The notes under the pieces: generated by a model
Seen by the model: only the letters and a program-made list of their open reading frames with translations
Database searches by the model: none
What the model was told of the DNA's origin: nothing
Position numbers and translations under genes: made by a program
NCBI GenBank assembly: GCA_963792485.1
Contig: CAWBWL010000001.1
Span: forward strand, 248,001 to 312,000
DNA: 64,000 nucleotides
Direction: 5' to 3'
Source: JANOYJ01 sp963792485
Lineage (GTDB): Bacteria > Pseudomonadota > Alphaproteobacteria > Rhizobiales > Rhizobiaceae
Part shown: positions 1-8,819 of the stretch, piece after piece
Position numbering within the stretch: the stretch's first letter is position 1
How the letters are laid out: each line of letters opens with the position of its first letter

Positions 1-139
1 TGCGCGCGCATCCGGTTCGGCGATTGCGACTGGAACTGCATTTGACGCTACCGTTCAGGCAGTTGCGGAATGGAGCGAGGAAGCCAAGAAGCGCGGCGTC
101 GAGATTGTCGGCGTCTCCGCCCTTGCCAATGATCCCTGA
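1..139 (+). CDS. Divergent polysaccharide deacetylase, C-terminal end (partial)
   Basis: The reading frame entering from the left edge (codons start at base 2) ends in TGA at 137-139. It encodes about 45 residues, including GTAFDATVQAVAEWSEEAK and the ending VSALANDP. This matches the C-terminus of the divergent polysaccharide deacetylase (YibQ/DUF610) family, in which a helix of this kind precedes a final strand and a short tail. The gene sits 9 bases upstream of rppH on the same strand, an arrangement I know from other Rhizobiales, where a ctpA-type protease, this gene and rppH follow each other. The active-site part is outside the window, so function rests on the tail and the context. Confidence 0.6.
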   Translation, partial: ARASGSAIATGTAFDATVQAVAEWSEEAKKRGVEIVGVSALANDP

Positions 140-148
140 GAAGATAGT

Positions 149-679
149 TTGGCAAAGTCCCACGGCAAATCCGCAGAATTACTGCCTTACCGGCCCTGTG
201 TCGGCGTCATGGTGTTAAACAGCGCCGGATTGGTCTGGGCCGGTCACCGTATCCGGGTGGCAAACGGCGAGCTTGAGGACGCCGATCATCTCTGGCAGAT
301 GCCGCAAGGCGGAATTGACGCCGGAGAGGATCCGTTCGCGGCGGCTGTGCGCGAACTTTACGAAGAAACAGGAATGCGCTCGGTATCACTGCTCGCCGGG
401 GCCCCGAATTGGATCAATTATGATCTGCCGCCTGAGCTCATCGGGATTGCGCTCAAGGGCAAATATCGCGGGCAGACCCAGAAATGGTTTGCGTTCCGCT
501 TTGAGGGCGAGGAGTCGGAGATTACGATCAATCCGCCGCCGCCAGGGCATGAGGCGGAGTTCGATGCCTGGGAATGGAAAGCCATGGATGATCTGCCCAA
601 GCTCATCGTTCCGTTCAAGCGCGGGGTTTACGAAGAGGTTATCGCCGCGTTCTCGCATTTGAGCAGGCCGAAGACATGA
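149..679 (+). CDS. rppH: RNA pyrophosphohydrolase RppH (Nudix hydrolase)
   Basis: RppH removes pyrophosphate from the 5' triphosphate end of mRNA, which opens the transcript to decay by RNase E. The 176-residue protein carries a complete Nudix box (G-x5-E-x7-REUxEExGU) as GGIDAGEDPFAAAVRELYEE followed by TGM at about residues 54-76. The N-terminal YRPCVGVMVLN and the WQMPQGGID stretch are typical of the family. The start is TTG at 149; the leading residues MAKSHGKSAELLPYRP fit family N-termini. It follows the deacetylase gene by only 9 bases, so the two are probably co-transcribed. Length and motifs are normal for alphaproteobacterial RppH (also called IalA in older work). Confidence 0.93.
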   Translation: MAKSHGKSAELLPYRPCVGVMVLNSAGLVWAGHRIRVANGELEDADHLWQMPQGGIDAGEDPFAAAVRELYEETGMRSVSLLAGAPNWINYDLPPELIGIALKGKYRGQTQKWFAFRFEGEESEITINPPPPGHEAEFDAWEWKAMDDLPKLIVPFKRGVYEEVIAAFSHLSRPKT

Positions 680-814
680 ATATTGTTTGAAAGAAGTTTG
701 CCGCCGCGCTGAGTCCAGCCCTCGGCACCTTTAAGTGTGTTTGCAACCTTCCCTTTTCCGCAGGTTCGTTTTCCACTACACCGCGCCAACAGAATTTTCT
801 GAGTGGGGCATTTG

Positions 815-1656
815 ATGGCAATTTTGACGAAGACGGCGCTGGTGACAGGCGCATCAAGCGGCATTGGCGCGGAGTTCGCACGCCGTCTGGATGAGATGGG
901 ATATCAGTTCACTCTGCTCGGACGATCCCGCGAGCGCCTCGAAACTATCGGGAGATTGCTCTCACAATATCCGCCAAAGTACCTCCTTGCCAACCTCTCG
1001 GCGCGCGAAGGCCGCGAGAGCGCGGCGGTCGCAATCCGCGCAGAGGCGGATGGCTTCGATCTTGTCGTTCCCGAATGCAGGCGTTGCCCATCCAGCCCCG
1101 CTCGCGGTCTCCGATCCGGATAAGCAGGAAGAGACAATTGCGGTTAACCTGCTCGGAAATATGCAAGTCATCCAGGCCGCCCTCCCAGCTATGCTGCGAA
1201 AGCGCAAAGGCGATATTATTGCGGTGGTTTCGATGGGCGGCATTATCGCGCTGGAAAACTACACCGCTTACTCCGCGTCCAAATTCGGCATGCGCGGCTT
1301 TCTGTGGTCGCTATGCCAGCGAACTGAAAGGCACCGGCGTGAACCTTTCCGGCATGTATTGCTCGGCCGTCGACACACCCATGCTGCATGAGGAAGCGCG
1401 CAATCCCTATGGCTCGCCGCTGAATTTCATGGGCAAGGTTTCGAGCCCGCAGGAAGTCGTCACGCGGGCACTGAAGGCAATTGAAAAGCCGCAGCTGGAA
1501 ATCTACCTGCCCTATGGCGACAGCTGGACTGCGCGCATTCTCAGCTTTTTCCCAAGGCTCTTGATGAAGCTGCAGCCGGTTTTCATCTCATCGGGTGAAA
1601 AAGGCCGGAAGAAATATCTGCAGAAGCTTATTGCGCGGGAAAGCAGCGCGGGCTGA
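815..1656 (+). pseudogene. Short-chain dehydrogenase/reductase, interrupted by two frameshifts
   Basis: Joined over three frames this is a classical SDR of about 275 residues. Frame one holds the NAD(P)-binding TGASSGIG motif near residue 11. Frame two (from about 1070) holds NAG and the YSASK catalytic Tyr-Lys pair. Frame three (from about 1315) holds YASELKGTGVNLSGMYC and the C-terminus ending at 1656. The breaks are at about 1070 (GTTCCCGAATGC) and 1312 (TCGCTATGCC); each needs removal of one base or addition of two. All conserved SDR motifs survive once frames are joined, so sequence error is as likely as gene decay. ATG at 815 is preferred; an in-frame GTG lies at 803. The substrate cannot be told from sequence. 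Confidence 0.75.
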
Positions 1657-1729
1657 ATCTGCTGCGCGGCGTGTGGGGCGGCTCGGACCAGACGTGACCA
1701 TTCTTTTGTAGATAGCTCACTGATACTCT

Positions 1730-2739
1730 TCAGTTCTCAGGCTCAGGTTCAGCGGGTCGCAAAACTCGACGCTCAGAATAGGGTATGCCTTCCGAGTTCC
1801 AGTATATCCGCTCGGCTCGCCCGGTTAGCCGCTCGAACGGGACAAAACCGAGAGAAAACCGGCTGTCATTTGAATTGTCCCTGTTGTCACCCATAACGAA
1901 GTAATTGCCCTCAGGCACGAAAAAATCCCGCGTATTGTCAGCCGCACTGTCTGGGGATAGATCAATAACGTCATATGAAACTCCGTTAGGCAGGGTTTCG
2001 CGCATAAAGCGGCCTGTTTCGCCGCCAGAGTCATATTCGCCTTTGCCTTCGTCCTCAGCTCGACCGCCGCGCCATTTATATGCAACACGCCATTCGATAC
2101 TCTGATCGTTTCGCCCGGAAGTCCAATCACTCGCTTGACGTAGTCAAGGCCGGTGTCGTGCCTCAATATGACAATATCCCCTCGCTGTGGCACTGATGAC
2201 CATATGCGTCCGGGAAACTCAACCAAATCAAAGGGCAAGCTGTGTTTCGAATAGCCATAAGCCGATTTGCTGACAAAGAAGCGGTCACCCTCAACAAGCG
2301 CCGGAGCCATTGAACTCGACGGAGCGGAGAAAGGCTGCATTACAAAGGAACGTATCGATATCGCTATAGTCATCGGAATCACAAAAGCGATCAGGAGCGC
2401 AAAATACCAGCGCGAATGCCACTTGGTTGGGCGAGACGATTTACGGAACACAAGGACCAGAAGCACCGAGGCTGCAGTCAAGGCGATCCATGCGATGCTC
2501 TCAACATCCAGATCAGCCGCGTGCCAAGCGGGAAAGCCATACCAAGTCACTGCGAAGACCGAAATCAAGGGCAACACAAAGCTCAAAATCGCCAAACGGG
2601 GACGCCCAATCCAAAGGAAGCCGCCGACGGTTGAACCAACAAGCGTCATGAGAATGGTGGATAAAACGCCCCGGGGACTACAGGATGCCAAAGAATTGTC
2701 TGCCAAAAGACTGCTCCCCAGTCTTGTCCGAACATACAT
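1730..2739 (-). CDS. lepB: Signal peptidase I (LepB-like) with extended multi-membrane N-terminus; one frameshift
   Basis: Type I signal peptidase cleaves signal peptides at the periplasmic face of the inner membrane. The serine region SAPSSSMAPALVEGD and the lysine region YVKRVIGLPGE, the two catalytic boxes, are present, followed by GDNRDNSNDSR near the C-terminus. A frameshift near 2055 separates the front part (ending AVELRT) from the back part (EGEYDSGGETGRFMRETLPNG onward). Unlike the usual one or two helices, four hydrophobic stretches precede the catalytic domain (for example LAILSFVLPLISVFAVTW and IAWIALTAASVLLVLVF). It stands alone, not beside rnc or acpS, so it may be a second, accessory signal peptidase. 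The start is uncertain: ATG at 2739 has GGTGAG upstream; 2760 and 2832 are alternatives. Confidence 0.8.
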
Positions 2740-2844
2740 TGGCTCACCAGAAAATTGCATCACAGCCGCATCTGAAACAAGCCACGTTCTACAATAAAAA
2801 ACGGCACCGAAGCGCCGCTTTGAAACCAGCAAAATGTGGCTTCT

Positions 2845-3252
2845 TCAATGCCCCAGCGCCGCCTTCAGCTCGTTCAGCTGATCAAGCTTGGCCTGTGCCG
2901 CGTGCTTGCCGGGCATCGCCTTTGGCGTCCGCGACATCTTCCTCGGCGTCCTTGATCTGCGCGGCGAGGGCGGCCGGGTTGAGGTCTTCAATCGGCATCG
3001 CCTCTTCGGCCAGCAGGGTGAACCCGTCCGGTGAAACATCGGCAAAACCGCCGCGCACGAAAATGCGCTTTGAGCTCCGCCAGATGCGAGCGTGGCCTCG
3101 ACGACACCGGCCTTCACCGTGGTCATCAGCGGCGCGTGTTTCGAGAGGACCGTGAAATCACCGTCCGTGCCGGGCACGACCACCGATGTCACCTGCTCGG
3201 ACAGGAGCAGGCGCTCGGGGGAAACCAGTTCAAAGTTGAACGCGTCGGCCAT
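2845..3252 (-). CDS. atpC: ATP synthase epsilon subunit AtpC (two compensating frameshifts)
   Basis: The epsilon subunit is part of the F1 central stalk. The N-terminal beta-sandwich is clear (FNFELVSPERLLLSEQVTSV, then VVVPGTDGDFTVLSKHAPLM), and the C-terminus HAAQAKLDQLNELKAALGH ends in the same frame. The middle reads correctly only in another frame (RIFVRGGFADVSPDGFTLLA and EEAMPIEDLNPAALAAQIKD), so there is a single-base error near 3066 (AAAGCGCATTTTC, one extra G) and a reverse one near 2910. Last gene of the atpHAGDC operon, 21 bases after atpD. Because epsilon is normally required, sequencing error is the simplest reading. Confidence 0.85.
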   Translation of the reverse strand: MADAFNFELVSPERLLLSEQVTSVVVPGTDGDFTVLSKHAPLMTTVKAGVVEATLASGGAQSAFSCAAVLPMFHRTGSPCWPKRRCRLKTSTRPPSPRRSRTPRKMSRTPKAMPGKHAAQAKLDQLNELKAALGH

Positions 3253-3273
3253 GTGTCAATCCCCTCAAGCGTT

Positions 3274-4959
3274 TCAGGCAGCCGCAGCTGCAAGTTTCTG
3301 CGCCTTCTCGACCGCCTGCTCGATGGAGCCGACCATATAGAAAGCCGGCTCAGGAAGGTGGTCATAGTCGCCGGCGCACAGGCCTTTGAAGCCCTTGATC
3401 GTGTCTTCGAGCGGCACCTGCACGCCGGGCGAGCCGGTAAACACTTCGGCCACGTCAAACGGCTGCGACATGAAGCGCTCGATCTTGCGGGCGCGCGCCA
3501 CGGTCAGCTTGTCCTCTTCGGACAGCTCGTCCATGCCAAGGATCGCAATGATATCCTGCAGCGACTTGTAGCGCTGCAAAATCGACTGAACCTGACGGGC
3601 CACCGCGTAATGCTCCTCGCCGACAATCATCGGGTCAAGCATGCGCGAGGTGGAATCGAGCGGGTCCACGGCGGGATAGATGCCCTTTTCCGCAATCGAA
3701 CGTGACAGCGTCGTTGTCGCGTCCAAATGTGCGAACGATGTGGCCGGAGCCGGGTCGGTCAAATCGTCGGCGGGCACGTAAATCGCCTGCACGGACGTGA
3801 TCGAGCCGGTCTGCGTTGACGTGATGCGCTCCTGCAGCGCGCCCATGTCGGTCGCGAGCGTTGGCTGATAGCCCACGGCTGATGGAATACGGCCAAGAAG
3901 CGCCGACACTTCGGAGCCTGCCTGCGTGAAGCGGAAAATGTTGTCGACGAAGAACAGAACGTCCTGTCCCTGGTTGCGGAAATGCTCTGCGACCGTCAGG
4001 CCTGACAGCGCAACACGGGCGCGCGCGCCTGGCGGCTCGTTCATCTGGCCGAACACGAGCGCGGCCTTGGAGCCTTCGCCGCCGCCATGCTTGTTGACGC
4101 CGGATTCGATGAATTCGTGGTAAAGGTCATTGCCCTCGCGGGTCCGCTCGCCAACGCCGGCAAACACCGAATAGCCGCCATGCGTCTTGGCAACGTTGTT
4201 GATCAGTTCCTGAATGAGCACGGTCTTGCCGACGCCCGCGCCGCCGAACAGGCCGATCTTGCCGCCCTTTGCGTAAGGCGCGAGCAGGTCAACGACCTTG
4301 ATGCCGGTCACGAGAATCTGCGCATCGGTCGACTGTTCGGAAAATGACGGCGCTTCCTGGTGGATCGGACGGCGCGCTTTGGTGACAATCGGGCCGCATT
4401 CGTCAATCGGCTCGCCGATCACATTCATGATGCGGCCAAGCGTCTCTTCGCCGACAGGCACTGTGATTGAAGCGCCGGTGTCGCGCACTTCCTGCCCGCG
4501 CACGAGGCCCTCGGATGTGTCCATGGCGATGCAGCGCACGGCGTTTTCGCCCAGATGCTGCGCCACTTCCAGAACGAGGCGGTTGCCGTTGTTGATCGTC
4601 TCAAGCGCGTCCAGAATCTTCGGCAGCTTGCCGCCGTCGAATGTCACGTCAACGACCGCGCCGATAACCTGGCTGACGCGGCCAACCGCGCCCGTTGCGG
4701 TTAGCTTGGCGGGAGCCGTCACCTTGACGGCCAGCCCCTTGGCGGGCGCGGCCTTTGCCGGAGCGGCCTTGGCCGGCGCAGCCTTTACCGCAGCTTTGAC
4801 TGGCGCGGCCTTCACAGCAGCAGGCTTCGCCGCCGCCTTAACTGGAGCTGCCTTTGCAGCCGCCTTGGCCGGAGTTGCCTTTGCCGCTGCTTTGACGGGT
4901 GCGGCCTTTGCCGGTGCAGCCTTGGCTGCTGGTTTCTTTGGGGTCGCTGCTTTTGCCAT
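3274..4959 (-). CDS. atpD: ATP synthase F1 beta subunit AtpD with Ala/Lys/Pro repeat extension
   Basis: Catalytic beta subunit of F1, which makes ATP from ADP and phosphate driven by rotor movement. At 561 residues it is about 85 longer than the E. coli protein. The first about 75 residues are repeats of the type AAPAKAA and AAPVKAA, followed by the normal start GAVGRVSQVIGAVVDVTFDG. Walker A is GGAGVGKT, and GERTREGNDLYHE, ALSGLTVAEHFR and DNIFRFTQAGSEVS are all present. Ala-rich extensions of AtpD occur in Brucella and relatives, usually shorter. ATG at 4959 opens with MAKAATPKKPA, matching those relatives, so the extension is real. The operon order atpHAGDC is standard. Confidence 0.97.
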   Translation of the reverse strand: MAKAATPKKPAAKAAPAKAAPVKAAAKATPAKAAAKAAPVKAAAKPAAVKAAPVKAAVKAAPAKAAPAKAAPAKGLAVKVTAPAKLTATGAVGRVSQVIGAVVDVTFDGGKLPKILDALETINNGNRLVLEVAQHLGENAVRCIAMDTSEGLVRGQEVRDTGASITVPVGEETLGRIMNVIGEPIDECGPIVTKARRPIHQEAPSFSEQSTDAQILVTGIKVVDLLAPYAKGGKIGLFGGAGVGKTVLIQELINNVAKTHGGYSVFAGVGERTREGNDLYHEFIESGVNKHGGGEGSKAALVFGQMNEPPGARARVALSGLTVAEHFRNQGQDVLFFVDNIFRFTQAGSEVSALLGRIPSAVGYQPTLATDMGALQERITSTQTGSITSVQAIYVPADDLTDPAPATSFAHLDATTTLSRSIAEKGIYPAVDPLDSTSRMLDPMIVGEEHYAVARQVQSILQRYKSLQDIIAILGMDELSEEDKLTVARARKIERFMSQPFDVAEVFTGSPGVQVPLEDTIKGFKGLCAGDYDHLPEPAFYMVGSIEQAVEKAQKLAAAAA

Positions 4960-4976
4960 CGATCCTTGCCCTTTTA

Positions 4977-5846
4977 CTAAAGCGCTTCCGCGCCCGAAAT
5001 GATTTCAATGAGTTCTTTGGTAATCTGCGCCTGACGCTGACGGTTATAGGTGATGGTCAGCTTGCCGATCATCTCGCCTGCATTGCGCGTCGCATTGTCC
5101 ATTGCCGACATTTTCGCGCCCATCTCGCCAGCGGCGTTTTCCAGCAAAGCCCGGAAAATCTGCACCGACAGATTACGTGGCACAAGTTCGCCCAGAATAG
5201 CGCCGGCGTCCGGCTCATATTCATACGGCGTTGCATCAGCTCCGGAAACGGCCGGAACAATCGCGGGAATCAACTGCAACGCGGTTGGAATCTGCGAGAT
5301 CACCGATTTGAACTCGGAATAGAACATTGTGCAGATGTCAAACGCGCCCTCTTCGAACAGCGCCAGCACCTTGTGGCCAATCGCGTCGGCATTGACAAAG
5401 CCGAGGCTCTTGACAGCGCGCAGATCGACACGGTCGATAATGTTGGACGCAAGCTCGCGTTTTAACACATCCGCGCCCTTCTTGCCGACCGCGATGATCT
5501 TCACCGTCTTGCCGGAGGCGATGAGCCTGCGGGCGTGGTCGCGCGCCAGCCGGGCAATCTGAGAATTGAAGCCGCCGCACAGCCCGCGCTCAGCGGTGCA
5601 GACCAGAAGGAGGTGCACGTCGTCTTTGCCAGTGCCTGCCATGAGCCGCGGTGCGTCGTCGCCGCCGACATTGGCAGCGATGTTGGCCAGAACCGCGCCC
5701 ATGCGGGTGGAATAGGGGCGGGCTGCTTCCGCCGCTTCCTGCGCGCGCCGAAGCTTCGCCGCGGCGACCATCTGCATCGCCTTGGTGATCTTCTGCGTTG
5801 CCTTGACCGAGGCGATACGCGTCCTGAGATCCTTTAGTGAAGCCAT
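4977..5846 (-). CDS. atpG: ATP synthase F1 gamma subunit AtpG
   Basis: The gamma subunit is the rotating central shaft of F1 that couples proton flow through c-ring rotation to catalysis in beta. The protein is 289 residues, the usual length. The start MASLKDLRTRIASVKATQKI, followed by TKAMQMVAAAKLRRAQ, is the family signature helix; the C-terminal helix NRQRQAQITKELIEIISGAE is also canonical. No frameshift. It lies 15 bases after atpA and 17 bases before atpD, so it is within one transcription unit. Confidence 0.97.
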   Translation of the reverse strand: MASLKDLRTRIASVKATQKITKAMQMVAAAKLRRAQEAAEAARPYSTRMGAVLANIAANVGGDDAPRLMAGTGKDDVHLLLVCTAERGLCGGFNSQIARLARDHARRLIASGKTVKIIAVGKKGADVLKRELASNIIDRVDLRAVKSLGFVNADAIGHKVLALFEEGAFDICTMFYSEFKSVISQIPTALQLIPAIVPAVSGADATPYEYEPDAGAILGELVPRNLSVQIFRALLENAAGEMGAKMSAMDNATRNAGEMIGKLTITYNRQRQAQITKELIEIISGAEAL

Positions 5847-5861
5847 CGCCTCATCAATCCC

Positions 5862-7391
5862 TTAAGCGAACGTCTTGGCGAATGCGTCAACGGCCGCCTT
5901 CAGCTTGTCTTTGGTGCCGTCTGACAATTGCTTTTCGTCGCGGATCGTTGCCAGGATCGCTTTGCCTTCAGAGCGCATATGCGCAAGCAGGCCCTGCTCG
6001 AATTTCCCAACCTTGGCAACGTCGATTTTGTCGAGATAGCCGTTCACGCCCGCGTAAATCACAGCGACCTGCTCTTCGGTCTTCAGCGGTGAAAATTGCG
6101 GCTGCTTCAACAGTTCGGTGAGGCGCGCACCGCGGTTCAAAAGCCGCTGTGTCGAGGCATCAAGGTCAGAGCCGAACTGCGCGAAGGCAGCCATTTCGCG
6201 GTACTGCGCCAGCTCACCCTTGATCGAGCCGGCCACCTGTTTCATCGCCTTGATCTGCGCGGAGGAGCCAACGCGGGAAACCGAGAGGCCGACGTTTACC
6301 GCAGGGCGGATGCCCTGGAAGAAGAGGTTGGTCTCCAGGAAAATCTGGCCGTCGGTGATCGAGATCACGTTGGTCGGAATGTAAGCGGAGACGTCGTTCG
6401 CTTGCGTTTCAATAACCGGCAGGGCGGTCAGCGAGCCTGCGCCATTGTCGTCATTGAGCTTGGCGGCGCGCTCGAGCAGGCGCGAATGCAGATAGAAAAC
6501 GTCGCCCGGATAGGCTTCGCGGCCCGGCGGGCGGCGCAGCAGCAGCGACATCTGGCGGTAGGCCACGGCCTGCTTGGACAGATCGTCATAGGCGATCAGG
6601 GCATGCATGCCATTGTCGCGGAAATATTCGCCCATGGCGCAGCCAGCGAACGGCGCGATGAACTGCAAAGGCGCGGCGTCCGAGGCGGTCGCAGCGATGA
6701 TGATGCAATAGGGCAGTGCGCCGCGCTCTTCGAGCACCTTGACGAACTGCGCCACGGTTGAGCGTTTCTGGCCGACAGCCACATAGACGCAATAGAGCTT
6801 TTCTTTTTCCGGGCCGTTGTCGTGAACGGACTTCTGGTTGAGGAACGCGTCGAGAATGACGGCGGTCTTGCCGGTCTGGCGGTCGCCAATGATCAATTCG
6901 CGCTGGCCGCGGCCGACGGGGATGAGCGCGTCAATGGCCTTGAGGCCGGTTGACATCGGCTCATGCACGGATTTGCGCGGGATGATGCCGGGGGCTTTCA
7001 CGTCCACACGGGCGCGGCGTTTGGCGTTGATCGGGCCTTTGCCGTCGATCGGATTGCCTAGTCCATCCACGACACGGCCAAGCAGCTCGGGACCGACGGG
7101 AACGTCCACAATCGCGCCGGTGCGCTTGACGGTGTCGCCTTCCTTGATGTCTCGGTCGGAGCCGAAAATAACCACGCCGACATTGTCGCTTTCAAGATTG
7201 AGCGCCATGCCGCGGATGCCGCCGGGAAACTCGACCATTTCGCCGGCCTGGACATTGTCGAGGCCATAGACGCGGGCGATGCCGTCGCCGACCGAGAGAA
7301 CCTGGCCCACTTCGGAAACCTGGGCTTCCTTGCCGAAATTCTTGATCTGGTCTTTCAGGATTGCAGAAATTTCCGCAGCGCGAATATCCAT
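5862..7391 (-). CDS. atpA: ATP synthase F1 alpha subunit AtpA
   Basis: Non-catalytic nucleotide-binding subunit of F1. It has 509 residues, full length. The start MDIRAAEISAILKDQIKNF is typical of alphaproteobacteria; Walker A is GDRQTGKT, and the region VSRVGSSAQIKAMKQVAGSI with its family arginine is intact. The ATG overlaps the TAA of atpH by one base (TAATG at 7393-7389), so translation of the two is probably coupled. No irregularity seen. Confidence 0.98.
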   Translation of the reverse strand: MDIRAAEISAILKDQIKNFGKEAQVSEVGQVLSVGDGIARVYGLDNVQAGEMVEFPGGIRGMALNLESDNVGVVIFGSDRDIKEGDTVKRTGAIVDVPVGPELLGRVVDGLGNPIDGKGPINAKRRARVDVKAPGIIPRKSVHEPMSTGLKAIDALIPVGRGQRELIIGDRQTGKTAVILDAFLNQKSVHDNGPEKEKLYCVYVAVGQKRSTVAQFVKVLEERGALPYCIIIAATASDAAPLQFIAPFAGCAMGEYFRDNGMHALIAYDDLSKQAVAYRQMSLLLRRPPGREAYPGDVFYLHSRLLERAAKLNDDNGAGSLTALPVIETQANDVSAYIPTNVISITDGQIFLETNLFFQGIRPAVNVGLSVSRVGSSAQIKAMKQVAGSIKGELAQYREMAAFAQFGSDLDASTQRLLNRGARLTELLKQPQFSPLKTEEQVAVIYAGVNGYLDKIDVAKVGKFEQGLLAHMRSEGKAILATIRDEKQLSDGTKDKLKAAVDAFAKTFA

Positions 7392-7951
7392 TACCGGGCC
7401 TCTTTGAGTGTGCTCTTGAGAGAAGAGAGTTTGGTGCGCAGCGAGGTGTCGATCTGGCGCGAGCCCATTTTCACGATCAACCCGCCAAGCAGCGACGGGT
7501 CAACCGTCACATTGAACGATACATTTTTGCCGGAGACGCTTTTGAGCGCTGCGGCAAGTTCTTTTTTCTGCGCATCCGACAAAGGATGCGCGCTGGTCAC
7601 GTCCGCACTCGCCTCGCCACGGTGCGCGGCGGCGAGATTGGCGAAGGCCGCAATCATCTGCGGCATCGCCGAAAGGCGGCGGTTCTTGGCGGTCAGTCGC
7701 AGGAAATTTGCCACAAGCCCGGAAACTTTGGCTTTCGCGGCGAGGACAGCCACTGCATTCTGCTGCTCGCCTGCCGAGAACACCGGGCTTGCGATGGCGC
7801 GCTTCAGATCCGCGCTGCCCGCAATCATCGAAGCAAGGCTTGAAAGGTCTCTCTCGACCTGCGGCAGCGCCTTGGATTCAAGCGCCAGATCAAACAGCGA
7901 TCCCGCATAGCGGCCCGCAACTCCGGAGACTGAGGTCGAAGATTGGGCCAC
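7391..7951 (-). CDS. atpH: ATP synthase F1 delta subunit AtpH
   Basis: The delta subunit joins F1 to the peripheral stalk. It has 186 residues; VAGRYAGSLFDLALESKALPQVE at the N-terminus and SLLGGLIVKMGSRQIDTSLR at the C-terminus are the family hallmarks. The likely start is GTG at 7951 with GGGAGA about 11 bases upstream. First gene of atpHAGDC. In many Rhizobiales, as I recall, priA lies directly upstream; here about 4.7 kb of other genes separate the two. The operon promoter should lie in the about 220 bases between 7952 and 8170, where I see an A/T run (TTTTTTT in 8020-8050) and the dyad ATAGG-GT-CCTAT, but no clear -35/-10 pair. Confidence 0.95.
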   Translation of the reverse strand: MAQSSTSVSGVAGRYAGSLFDLALESKALPQVERDLSSLASMIAGSADLKRAIASPVFSAGEQQNAVAVLAAKAKVSGLVANFLRLTAKNRRLSAMPQMIAAFANLAAAHRGEASADVTSAHPLSDAQKKELAAALKSVSGKNVSFNVTVDPSLLGGLIVKMGSRQIDTSLRTKLSSLKSTLKEAR

Positions 7952-8170
7952 GGACGCGATTTTCTCCCTTTGCAGCTTCCAGCGGGATATCCTCGCGGGA
8001 CGCTTGACCTAACCTATTGGCCGGATTGACTTTTTTTGTGCAGCCCCCGTCAAAATTCCTGCGCGGGCCCTGAATGTGAGCGTGCGAATAGCATAGGGTC
8101 CTATGACTCGCAACATGGAGAAAGCGGGAAAAACGCAGTGTTTTGCCCGCAATTTGAGAAAACCTGTGCC

Positions 8171-8560
8171 TCAGGCGATGAATTCAAACGCATAGGCTAG
8201 CGGCAAGAGCGCCAGCACTGCCTCCATGATCACTGAAATCCAGTTGAACAGTGTGTTTCCGTCATCCGACAGCATGGAAATGAGCCGTCCAAAGGCAGTG
8301 AAGCCCCATGAAACACCGAGTGCAATCCACAGCATTGGCTGCGCCAATAGAACGCAGCAGAGACCGAGGCCGAGATAAAAGCCGGCGATGGTCGCCCGGC
8401 TTTCCGAAAGGGCCTCCGGATGATTGGGATGGGTTTGCAGGCGCAAAATCCGATAGGTTAGGCGCGGCGCAAACAGACAGATCAGACCAAACAGCATGGT
8501 CGCGAGAGCGCTTGCCCAAGCCAGCCATTCGCCGTTCGAAGAAGGCCAATAGAGTTCCAC
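8171..8560 (-). CDS. Small integral membrane protein, DUF4345-like
   Basis: A 129-residue protein with four predicted hydrophobic helices (EWLAWASALATMLFGLICLF, AGFYLGLGLCCVLL, MLWIALGVSWGFTAFGRLIS, VIMEAVLALLPLAYAF). The pattern of an Arg-rich loop (SESRATIAGFYLGLGL) and FGRLISMLSDD matches DUF4345-type proteins of unknown function. The start is GTG at 8560 with GGGGGGAA 3 bases further upstream. It is on the same strand as the SpeD/PACE genes but 260 bases downstream of them, with an inverted repeat in between, so it is probably transcribed separately. Confidence 0.6.
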   Translation of the reverse strand: MELYWPSSNGEWLAWASALATMLFGLICLFAPRLTYRILRLQTHPNHPEALSESRATIAGFYLGLGLCCVLLAQPMLWIALGVSWGFTAFGRLISMLSDDGNTLFNWISVIMEAVLALLPLAYAFEFIA

Positions 8561-8711
8561 TTATTCCCCCCGTTCTTGCGCGCATTGCAGCCAGCGCAGA
8601 CTAAATCTATCCTCCTTTTTCGGGGCGTCAATTACGCATCGGAATGTGAAGGGCCACGGCTTGTGGCGCAAACCATAAACCCGCGCGCGCGATTCTGGGC
8701 GTCGGGAGCCT

Positions 8712-8756
8712 TGTTGGAGCGCGATAGTGTGCAAGATTTGGCCTTGCGCTCCAACA
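8712..8756. repeat. 11-bp perfect inverted repeat, possible factor-assisted terminator
   Basis: TGTTGGAGCGC at 8712-8722 is exactly repeated in reverse complement at 8746-8756, with a 23-base loop. It lies 64 bases past the stop of the 8820-9206 gene (minus strand), where a terminator would be expected, but no T-run follows on either strand. The surrounding 8561-8819 contains no convincing gene. Confidence 0.5.
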
Positions 8757-8819
8757 GCTGATCACAGCGCGGTCCTGCCCGGCAAGAGTTGTTTTCGCAC
8801 CATTGCCGGCGGCTGAGCT

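Noticed and set aside
3274..4959. Long open frames on the plus strand opposite atpD (for example 4298-5002, Ala/Gly rich)
   Set aside because: Shadow of the GC-rich Ala/Lys repeat; no family resemblance and atpD is certain.
8712..8756. Inverted repeat considered as an IS end or attachment site
   Set aside because: No second copy, no transposase nearby; terminator-like role is simpler.
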